From Zhengitettix transpicula (Eukaryota; Arthropoda; Insecta; Orthoptera; Tetrigidae): a DNA stretch of 64,000 nt. The notes beneath the pieces were generated by a model, which saw only the letters and a list, made by a program, of their open reading frames with translations, did no database searches and was not told the origin of the DNA. The position numbers were made by a program, and so were the translations under genes. The stretch lies in contig CM073591.1 in the NCBI GenBank assembly GCA_037074705.1, forward strand, positions 177,283,432 through 177,347,431, read 5' to 3'. How positions within the stretch are numbered: the first letter of the stretch is position 1; each line of letters begins with the position of its first letter. Shown here piece after piece: positions 24,601 through 36,600 of the stretch.

Positions 24601-27600
24601 ATTTTCGGTTTAGAAATGCTAAATTATTCCGCGTATAAAAATTAGACACTTTTGAAAATTATGAAGACAGAATTATAAGTGTAGCATAATACGTGTCGGG
24701 TCAGAGTGTTGGTAACACTATCACTCTTGCAGTATTGTTATTTTACGTAGTTATCCTCATAAAAATGGTTGCTTGCGGCTATGTAGCACATAAATTAAAA
24801 AGCTCACGAGCTGCTAATGCTCCTGACGAAAAGCTAATGGTGTGTTTAAGGTAAGAAATAAATAAAATGCAATCAAATTTGTTTTCATTATATTTATTTA
24901 ATAAAAAAAATTCGAAAACTTATTTGTGGGCCGTGTTGTACAACTCTTCATACTCATTCTCAAATAGTATTTCGTCATCTATTTTCACTTTAAAATGACA
25001 CAGACACTTTGTTGGCACACAAACATGTAAATATTCCAAACGGTAAGCTATAAGGCTGTCGTCCAAGTGCATCAGCCTAGAGGGTGATTGAGTTATGGCC
25101 GTTTCACATCTACCCGGCCCGATTCGTCTAGTCTACATTTTCCTGGTCCATCATATGAGTTCTTTAAGTAAAATATTTTTGTACTTATATTTTTCCATTA
25201 TCATCACGGAGGATTTACAACTGCTTATAAATTTAATTAATTATCGACTCGTTTTGTGGGACAAAAGTAGAAAATACATAAATTCAGATTACAGAATAGA
25301 AATTATTGGGAAAAAGATTGCAGAGAATTAAGAAATGGATATGAAAATATGGATGATATAGAAAGAACGGGATATGGAGAGTACAACACAATTCCTATAT
25401 TGATTTTGTAAAAACTAATTTTAACAGCTTGGAAATTCTGGTAGTTCCAAAAAATATATTTATTAAGCACACATTATTTTCCCATATATTAAATGTAAGA
25501 CAAATGCCATTTTACTGAGTCCGAGTGAGTTAAAAAGTAATCGTCGTCGCGTTATTTTCTGAAATTCCTCCACATACTCATCCACTTCTCGTACTTCTAA
25601 ACCCAGTTATAGACAAAGTATCCGTCCCTTTCAAGAACAAAATTATGTAACACTTTACAAGCCTTTAAAATATTAATTTAGGATGTAAGTTTATGATTCT
25701 GAGAAATATCCTCCACTTTTTACACATTATTTAGAGCTATCGAGACGCGATAATTAAAATTCTGTTTGGAATTGACATCGAGTGTCCAGTAAACAGTCGG
25801 TTCTTGATAATTATTTTTCTTAAAACTTTAGAATCCATCTGAAAAGTCCTAAAGTAGGGATGAAATGAATATTGGTGGTTGAATTTTTATTGTATGTTTT
25901 ATTTTACGTCTGACGTTTTACAAATATATTTTATTATAATAAATAAATATCAGATAAATATAACTTACGTTTTTTTGCTGTTGTGATTTGCAACATTTGT
26001 ATAGGCGAATACATTCCCTGAATGATGTGTTGTGGCTTTGAATGGATTTTTCTATCGCTGTAAGAAGATCGTCGAAATTATCAATACCCATACGAAAATA
26101 ATTAAAAAACTTATGTTAAAATTTTCTCAACTCTTCAAAGTGTACATAGAATTCTCCCAACATGTCTCTTTCCAACATCATTGGAAAAATCCATTGCATC
26201 AATTTTTTTATCCTTTTTAAAAACATTTTTTTTGGGGGGGGGGGCAATAGGCTATATGAGGGTAATTCACGTTGGGCAACTCCCCTTTAATAGCATAGGA
26301 AGGGATTTGAAAGGGGGATTGCGGAAGAGTAGAAGAAGGTAGCCAAGGGTTACTAGGGCCCCCGGGCTATATTTTAAGGATCCTACCCGGCATTCGCCTA
26401 AAGAAATGCAGGGAAAACCCTAGAAAAACCTGTATCAGGTAGGTCGGGCATTGGGTACTTGTCCCACGCCCTTCCGATAGCGGGAGAGGAGTTTGCTGTG
26501 GGGGCGCAGCATTCCCTTCTCCGTGCCTCGACCAGTTTAGGAGGCAGCTGGCTGACTATTCCAATGGGAATAGCGGACAACTCTTACCGTATGCCCAAGG
26601 CCTGTGCCCCGGAACATACACCTCTCAGAACAGGCCGAGGTGTCTCGGCTTGTGGGAACCTTAGTTCAAAACCGGAGAGGAAAAGGCAGCCCCAAAGGAA
26701 GCCCCTTCGTATCTCTCCTCCAAGGTTCTGCCTGCGAGGGAACATCCGTCGCAGCTTATCACGCTACATTTTTTTTAAGGGCAACAGGCTACTTGAGGGT
26801 GATCCACATTGGGTACCTCCCCTTTAATAGCATAGGAAGGGATTTGAGAGGGGGGATGCGGAAGGGTACAGGAAGGTAGCCAAGGGTTACTAGGGTCGAC
26901 GGGCTATATTTTAAGGATCCTACCCGGCATTCGCCTAAAGAAATGCAGGGAAACCCTAGAAAAACCTGCATCGGGTAGGTCGGGCATTTGGTACTTGTCC
27001 CACGCCCTTCCGATGACGGGAGAGGAGTTTGCTGTGGGGACGCAGCTTACCCCTCGCCATGCCTTGGCCTGTTTAGGAGGCAGCTGGCCGACTATTCCAA
27101 TAGGAATAGCGGACAACTCTTGCCGTATGCCCAAGGTCTGCGACCCCGGAACATACACCTCTCAAAACAGACCGAGGTGCCCCGGCATGTGGGAACCTTA
27201 GTTCAAAAAAACCAGAGAGATGTGAGAGCATCCCCAAAGGTAGCCCCCGCCAGAGCTCTCTGGGAAGGTTCACCTAACATCACGCTACATATTCGTAGAA
27301 TGACTTTAGGCAAGTCGGGCCGACAAACGGCTGTAAGTGAAGAGAGCTAGCAAGGAGCAGTGGCCGGCTAAAATGTAGTATAAACTGTTGTCGGGTAAAA
27401 GTGTGAAATTAGCCTAACGTCGAAGGTAAAGGTCCGATATTTTAAAGTGACGTTGCCGCTCCGTGACGGGACGTTGAAGTTTATATATTTTGTGAATTGA
27501 CCTTAAAGATTGGTAGGGAAAAATGGGGTGAATCTTGCACTTAATTAATTTTAATTAAATATAGTAAACATCCTTTAGTTTATAACAATTAAAAACCATG

Positions 27601-30600
27601 AATGTAGTCTTTCTCGGCTCTGAGAATGAATAAAGTCTTCTCGGGCTTCTAACCGAATAAATAATTGTATTTGCGACGTTTCGAATACGTTCACTGCCAT
27701 CGTCTTCAGCACTATTGCTAGAAGACGATTACAGTAAACGTTATCGAAACGTCGCAAATACAATTGTTTACTCGGTTAGAAGCCCGAGAAGGCTTTATTC
27801 ATAATTAAAAACCTTTTTATCTACATACCTTACAATCTATTTTGAGTCTACAACGGAATTCATAATTCCGGTACGGATTATTCACGCGAGCGGCCTTCTT
27901 GAAATGTTCGTATCAACTTATTGAATTAAAGTCATTGCTATGTTCTATTTTCAGGGCCAGCTTATGTCGTTGATACGGCTTGCTCGACGAGTTCTTACGC
28001 AGTGTATGTGGCATACCATGCTATACGTCAAGGTATCTGCGATGCGGCGATCATTGCAGGAGGAAATTTATGTCTGAAAGTCGCAACAAATTTGGCATTT
28101 GCTAAACTCGGTGTGCTAAGCCCAGACTGTATTGTGAGAAGCTTTGACGAAAACGGTATGTAATTAATTTTTTTATTTATTTATTCCATATTGTGGAAAG
28201 AGGCAAAATGTATTGCATGTGATTATCACTATTATTGTAGCAGACACTCAAAATCAATTAGGTCTCACATTTGAATTTAAATTCCTTTTCGTTTGTTTAC
28301 GCTAGTAGCACAATCTTAAAATCATATTAATTTTTACGTGATTAATTTTGATCAAACTTTTATTTGTAGTCTTATATTCTATAATTGGAAAATGTAGATA
28401 TTACGAGATCAGTAGTTACTTCGGCAAACAACTTTCAGTACTCGGGAGAATTTTTCGCTATTTGTTGAGACTCAGCACTCTGTGAATAGAACAATCACAT
28501 TTTATGCACGTACATATTTCACTATTATGTGTTTTGTAGCGCGTACATTTTGGCTCATGCCTCCGACGGACAGAGAGTCCTGTTTTGTTTTTGAACACCC
28601 CAAGAAGGTCAGGGTGAGGTCAATGGCACGAGGGTATTTTTCGGACAAAGGAGTTTGCCGCTCCAGGTAGAGAGGACGTGTCGGGACGGAACCCCAGTGG
28701 TAGGGAGGTGAACTCCGGAGGTTGAAACAGGTATCAAGGCGCAGCCAGACAGAGGTTTCGGACTTTTTGAAACGGACGACGTGGTTGGAAGTCTGGAGAG
28801 AGATGGCGGTGGACTTTGGAAGGACTTTGTTGAAGTGAGATGTGGAGATAATGAACGCGGGGATACGACGGAGAGGCCAGAGGATCATCGAACGCCGCTG
28901 TCATTGACCAACGCAGGAATAGGTGGACGTCAGTGAAAGCAACGTAAGCATTGCGGCTCCAAGAAAGTCACTTCATATGTATAATAAAAATGTCTATGCT
29001 ACAAGGCCTTAAATCCAGAGTTTAAATAAAATTGTAATTATTATTTTTTGTTATAGAAATTAAATTAAATAAATATACGCACCCTTTACAGTTTTAATCT
29101 CGAATTGTCAGGAATCTGTCGCAAGTTGTGGTAACATGCGCATATGTGATAAGAGGAATATTTTATTTTTATTTTTTGATTAGATTAGATTTATGGTTCC
29201 AACAGTTCTCTGCTGAGGAAATAGGCCAAGTCAAATTAATATTGATTGCAAGTATGAGAGAATAATATATACATACATACAATAAGTACTTAGGAATATA
29301 CATAAATAGTAATATGAAGAATTGCAAAAGTACATATCTGGTAATACATGAAATATGAGATAGAATTTGTTAGGTTTAATCCAGGTTACAAAATTACACA
29401 TTACAGAAAGAAGAAAGCTTATATGTAAAGTAAGGATAAGAATTATTATGTGTAATATAAACTTATCTTCAGAAGTACCACTAAATTTCGCAATAACAAT
29501 GCACTGCACATATGACTCTACACTTTGATAAATTCAAGATGATATACAACTTAAAAATGTCTCCGGAAGAATTTATTGGCAGCTCTTCTCAGCGACTGAA
29601 AAACTCGTGCAATTGACGTGAAATAAACAATTGGGAAGTATGTAAGTGCTTCCTAGCGGCCTTTTTTCAGGCCCTTAGAAGAGGGAACAGGGATACCTTG
29701 ATACCTAAATCTCGGTGGGCTGGGCCCTGCACCCAGAGGAGGATAGAAGAAAGATTTGCTTATGAAACCACATACCCCTCGAGTCCGACTCCAACGTGCG
29801 TCAGGCTGGGACGTGGTAAACCAAAACCCAGATGAGCTACAGGAACCCTGGTGGATAGATCAGGGAACCGACCCACCCCGAGATAACATAATTTCTCGAA
29901 GGACGGCTTTGGTCGGCCGTGCACATAGCTCCGTTAGCACAAGTGCTCAGGATTGCGCCACAGGGTGGAGATGTACTTGCCCGAAGGCCATTGACACTTG
30001 TCGGCACATTATAGTTTCCCAGAATGGCTCTCAAGTTAGGACTCTTTCTCTCACATTGCAACAGACTATTGATACCAGGAGAATTATGCCCTGGCGGTTT
30101 CGTCATTGTATAACTGAGAGGTGGAGACAAGTCCCCACCACTCGACACCTTAGCCTCCCGGAGTGTTGTTGGTGCTGGGGTCACCAACACCTTCCACACC
30201 CCAGAAGACCGGACGATCGCCTTGAGACATACAACAATAGAGATTTATATTAATATTCCATAAATTAACCAGAATTTTCAAGGAACTATTGTGTGTAGGC
30301 TCAGGCCGATTTACAAATTCATTAACAGAATAATAAGCAGAGTTTTGCCTTTATTTTTAATAAATACGTTGTAACTACTTACGCTTTTGGTCCTAAGAGG
30401 AAAACAATTAAAGAGATTTATTACTGAATAATGAACGTTTTTTTTAATAAAAAAATGATCGATGTTTGTCCATAAAGCCGCGCGGTTTATGGTATAATCA
30501 TGGAATTCTGCGTTGGTAACAAATAGATTTTTATTACGTTTTACGAATTTTATTTTAAAAAATGTGTGTAGTAAGTAACGTTAAGATTCCAATGACTTGG

Positions 30601-33600
30601 AACAGAGGTCTAAAACATTCTTTATAATTATTTTTCCACAAATTATTCACATCACGCGTTTCTGTTGTTTAAAAATTTCCGCAGAGGAAGAAAAAATTCC
30701 CCAGTAATTCCATAGCACTTGTTAGAATGTAAATATGCATAATATATAGTTTTTCCCGTTAAAGCGGTGTTTCACAACCTGGGACGGACGCCCCATAGGG
30801 GTAATTTGAATGTACAGGAAGGCAATTCAGAAATGAGCTCGTCTAGAATTTAAAAACCGCTAGCTATGATTTAACTACACAAAAGGAAAGATTGTTGGTA
30901 TCTCAATTTGAAATAAGCATTTGGTAAGAAACTAGCGGATTTCCATAGAGCCACACTTGAATGATTGGAGTAATATATACTAGGATGTACTCAGACAGTA
31001 TTGTTTACTGTGTCTAGTGAAGGAATAGTACGTACCGTGTTGGACTATTGATATGACATGAGCTTGTAGTCTACTGTAATATACCGACAACTCCGCGTGT
31101 TAAATGAAAGATTAATTTCGTACAAAATTTCGAAAGGGCGATAGGTTTTGCATTTACAGATTAAAAGAATTCATAACTTTGTTTTTGTGTCGAATCATTG
31201 TTAGAGAAGAACTGTAATACAGGAAATTAGACTTCTTTAGGGAATAATTCAATTTTTTAATATAAAAAATATGTAACTCGAATTTGACTCCAATCTCGGT
31301 CGTGATTTCGTTATTTTTTGTAACTCCCCTCCACCCCTATCCCTGAGGGTGCTCCCCTCCTTTGCCGAAGCTGGATAAAATTAAACATAGATACAATCGG
31401 CACAAACACTATCAATTTCTTTGACAGCAAAAAATATTTTTCCGATTCAAATATCGGCTGTTTCAGCATACTTGAAAATTTCCACCCCCGTCCATCCCCG
31501 CACCTTGGATTGGTAAACGTGTCCCACCCCAACAGTGTGTGTGTCATTTTTGCAAAGAACACGTGTACGAAATTTGTTGAAATTTGCTCCACGGGTGTAG
31601 ATTTTTATGTGGAACATGCAGACATACACACAAGCACTATGTCTTATTTATTACTAGCTGGGTGCCCGGCGTTGCCCGAGATGTCATTTATCTATAACCA
31701 TCCATAAGACTCCAATTTGCGCTATTTTTATGTAAAGCTCCTCGAACCCTATCCCTAAATGTGCTCACCTCCCATGCCGAAGGGGGATGAAGTCATTGAC
31801 TAAATATATCGGCCGTTTTTACATGTTAGAAGATGACCACCCCCACAAATATGCGATAATGAAAAAGAATGTATTCCACGCAAAAATCGGCCGATTACAT
31901 TGTCTGAAAATTTATTCCCTCGCCCAACAACTCCCAAACCCGTCGCGTTACCCCCCAGGTTGTCACAATTAGATTCAGCGACATTCATAGTCTCGGAATT
32001 GATTCGATTCTCGGTTGTTTCTGCGGGATTTTATTTAACGTACCTCCACCCCACCCCTAAGCTTGCTCCCCTCACACGGGTTAAATTATACACAAACAAC
32101 ATCGGTATAAATACTATCAAAGTAATTAACCCCAGGAAATAATTATCGCAAATATCGACCGTTTAACATGTTTGAAATTTTTCACCCCCGACCACTCCCG
32201 CTTCGGGGACTTAAACGGTCAAGTTTAATGTCATAATTAAACTCAGTGACAATCCTGATAGTTTATTTTTATCTAATGCTACTTCACGCCCACCCTTAAG
32301 GGTGCACCCTTCCTAGTCCGAAAGGGGTTGAAATTACACACAGAGAACATGTAGGGAAATTTTATTAATCTAATTCATCCCGAAATATATTTAATTGACG
32401 AAAAAAAGCCGGTCAACTCATCCCAACCCAGCCGATACCCGCGCGTTGTCCAGATTGTCATAAATAAATTCAGGGACATCCATTACCTTCGATTTGACTC
32501 GAATCTCGGTTGTTTTCCCGTTATTTTCAAGGAATTTAATTAAACTCAGTGACAATCCCGATAGTTTCTGGTTTCTTTTTATGTAATGCTACTTCACGCC
32601 CACCCTTAAATGTGCACCCTTATGAGTCCGAAAGGGGTTGAAATTATTCACAGAGAACATGTAGGGAAATTTTATTAATGTAATTCATCCCGAAATATAT
32701 TTAATCGACGCAAAAAACAGCCGGTCAACAAATCCCAACCCAGCCGATACCCGCGCGTTGTCCAGATTGTCATAAATAAATTCAGGGACATCCATTACCT
32801 TCGATTTGACTCGAATCTCGGTTGTTTTTCCGTTATTTTCAAGGAATTTAATTAAACTCAGTGACAATCCCGATAGTTTCTGGTTTCTTTTTATGTAATG
32901 CTACTTCACGCCCACCCTTAAATGTGCACCCTTATGAGTCCGAAAGGGGTTGAAATTATTCACAGAGAACATGTAGGGAAATTTTATTAATGTAATTCAT
33001 CCCGAAATATATTTAATCGACGCAAAAAACAGCCGGTCAACAAATCCCAACCCAGCCGATACCCGCGCGTTGTCCAGATTGTCATAAATAAATTCAGGGA
33101 CATCCATTACCTTCGATTTGACTCGAATCTCGGTTGTTTTCCCGTTATTTTCAAGGAAATCCCCTCCAGCACCACCCCTATCATGCCTACAAACAACATC
33201 GGTAGAAATACTATCAACGTCAATGGTCCCGGCATTTATTTATTCCACGCTAATATCGATGATTTAACATGTTAGAAAATTTCCATCCCATCCACTGCCG
33301 CCCATTGGGGCTAAATGGCCAATTTGATGCTATAATTGAACTGGACGACATCCATATCCTTGGATTTGACTCCAATCTCGGTTGTATTCGCGTTATTTTA
33401 TTGCAGCGTTCCTCCACCCAACACCTAAAAGTGCTCTACTGATAATACCGACCCGCTTCTGGGGGTGGTAGACGCGTCTCAGCCCAACAGTCGGTAGAAA
33501 CACTATCAATATCTGTGACCCCTAAAAATATTTATCCGACGGAAATAACGACTGTTTTAGCGTGTTTAAATATTTCAACCCCCGTCCGCCCCCGCTTCTG

Positions 33601-36600
33601 GAGTTGGTAGACGCGTCTCACCCCGACAGTGTTTGTTTCCTGGTCGCAAAGAACACGTGTACGAAATTCGGTGAAATTTGATCCACCGGTATAGACTTGT
33701 ATTCTCCACCCCAAACCCTAAGGGTGCCCTTTTCCCAGGGCGTAGGAGATGAATATTATATTCAGATAACATCGGTAGAAACACAATCAATATCTTTGAC
33801 CCCGAAAATATTTATCCAAATCTAATACCTGCTGTTTTAGCATGTTCAAATATTTCCACCCCCGTCCACCCCCGCTTCTGGAGGTGGTAGGCGCGTCTCA
33901 CCCCGACAGTGTTGTTTTCCTGGTCGCAAAGAACCCGTGTACGAAATTTGGTGAAATTTGCTCCAGCGGTGTAGATTTGTACTCTCCACCCCAAACGCTA
34001 GGGATGTTCTTTCCCCAGGGTGTAGAGGTTGAAAATTATATTCAGATATCATCAGTGGAAAGACTATAAATATCTTTGACCCCTAAAAATATTTATCCGA
34101 CTGAAATATCGACTGTTTTAGCATGTTCAAATATTTCAACCCCCGTCCACCCCCGCTTCTGGGGGTGGTAGGCGCGTCTCACCCCGACAGTGTTTGTTTC
34201 CTGGTCGCAAAGAACACTTGCACGAAATTTGGTGAAATTTTAACCAACGGTATAGATTTGTATTCTCCACCCCAAACGCTAGGGGTGCTCTTTCGCCAGG
34301 GTGTAGGGGATGAAAATTATATTCAGAAAACATCGGTAGAAACACCATCAATATCTTTGACCCCTAAAAATTATTATCCGACTAAAATATCGACTGTTTT
34401 AGCATGTTCAAATATTTCCACCCCCGTCCACCCCCGCTTCTGGAGGTGGTAGGCGCGTCTCACCCCGACAGTGTTGTTTTCCTGGTCGCAAAGAACCCGT
34501 GTACGAAATTTGGTGAAATTTGCTCCAGCGGTGTAGATTTGTACTCTCCACCCCAAACGCTAGGGATGTTCTTTCCCCAGGGTGTAGAGGTTGAAAATTA
34601 TATTCAGATATCATCAGTGGAAAGACTATAAATATCTTTGACCCCTAAAAATATTTATCCGACTGAAATATCGACTGTTTTAGCATGTTCAAATATTTCA
34701 ACCCCCGTCCACCCCCGCTTCTGGGGGTGGTAGGCGCGTCTCACCCCGACAGTGTTTGTTTCCTGGTCGCAAAGAACACGTGCACGAAATTTGGTGAAAT
34801 TTTAACCAACGGTATAGATTTGTATTCTCCACCCCAAACGCTAGGGGTGCTCTTTTGCCAGGGTGTAGGGGATGAAAATTATATTCAGAAAACATCGGTA
34901 GAAACACCATCAATATCTTTGACCCCTAAAAATTATTATCCGACTAAAATATCGGCTGTTTTAGCATGTTTAAATATTTCAACCCCCGTGCACCCCCGCT
35001 TCTGGGGGTGGTAGACATGTCTCACCCCGACAGTGTTTGTTTCCTGGTCGTAAAGAACACGTGTACGAAATTTGGTGAAATTTGCTCTACCGGTGTAGAT
35101 TTGTATAACGAACATACAAACATACAAACAAACAAACATACAAACATACAAACATACATACACTCTTTTTTATTTATAAGATATAGATTAGATGAGCAAA
35201 ATGTTCTGAATGTAGCCACCAAATTAAAGTAGCCGACAGAAAAACTGTGATTTGCTTTATTCGTAAGCATTATTGAATGGAAGGGGATATTTTGTATAAT
35301 AGCCATTAGTAATAGTAGAAGAATCACTAGGGACCTCAGATGTTTATCGCATACATTCAGGTCTAATATCGACGAAGGGGGTCGATCAAATAGGAAGGAG
35401 GAAGAGTTTAGTAAAGGTGAATAGGAAATCGGTAACGTTTGTCGCACCAGAGTGACGGTCAAGGATCTGCTATCGGACAGGTTTATAATAAGAGAAACGC
35501 TGATAAAGTTTAGAAGACTAGGTTTATTTATTTTAAAGCAGTCTACAATAAGTAGAAGACAGAAAGAATGAAAGAAGGACTAGAACATAGGGTTGTTTTA
35601 GGAGAGATGAAGTATCCGCTGGCACGATATATCCGAACTGAACTAGCAACTGCCATATGCTAAAACAGAGAAGCCAAGATGTCCGCCTGTTACCCTTCAA
35701 GTCACGCCACACAGAAAGAATGCTGAGGCAAGTATTCCACGATCCGACCAGGTACCAAGTAACCTACCACAGCACCTTCTCAGGCCAACTCAAGAAAGAT
35801 GGAACACGCCAGGTTCCAATAAAGTCAAATATATGACACAGGAAGGTGTGATCAATTTTTGTATCACGTAGAGTACACCAATAAACTCTATAGCGAGAAT
35901 TTTACTTGACATGGCATATATGAAATATTACTCATCACTTATAACTATTTGTTCTATTTATTTGTTAAGATTTTAAAGGTTATGGAAAAGTAATTTCTTA
36001 CGCGAAGAGAGACATAAATTGTGGTTTAGAAAATTAAGAAACAGAGTACCTAAACTTTCAAGTTGCAAAAACTGAGTTTATTTCCTACCGAGAATGACTT
36101 ACTTTAATGACGTACTAAGTTATTTTATTTCTTCTTTTGTTCCAGCTAATGGTTACGTTCGAGCAGAAGCTGCAAGTTGCATTTTTCTTCAAAAACTGAA
36201 AGACGCCAAGAGAAACTATGGACGAATAATACACTGCACGACGAATTGTGATGGCTATAAGCCAGAGGGGATAACTTTCCCGTCAAGTAAAATGCAAGAA
36301 TTGTGCTGCCGACAAGTTTATGAAGAAAGCGGAGTTGATCCCAACACCATTAAATACGTGGAAGCTCATGGCACCGGAACGAAAGTAAGATCTTATTTTC
36401 AATTAATAATTATGATATTTTTTTGCTGTGAAAACTGTTAACTATTTAAATCGTGTGTACTGAATTTTCTTTGCAGTATTGTAAGTTGCAAGGATATACT
36501 TTGTAGATTTAGCTTCAGTAGATTCTCTATGTCAAAAGAATTCCGAAATAGATGTTATTTGGGTCATTAATTATTAATATTTTGAGAGTATTCCCATTCT

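Noticed and set aside
26459..27350. 60-122 codon frames in the retroposon copies
   Set aside because: Frames are not conserved between copies, so they are not a shared protein.
29756..30253. 165-codon open frame
   Set aside because: Composition and lack of any motif suggest chance openness in a GC-rich repeat; the antisense frame is open too.
33842..35014. Serial 70-110 codon frames on both strands
   Set aside because: They recur with the 281-bp satellite period and are by-products of the repeat, not genes.
31280..35165. CRISPR-like regular repeats
   Set aside because: Units are 281-312 bp tandem monomers without short unique spacers, in a eukaryotic intron.
35022..35462. 146-codon minus-strand frame
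   Set aside because: Spans the (ACATACAA)n tract and satellite edge; the protein is a low-complexity repeat (MYVCMFVC type).
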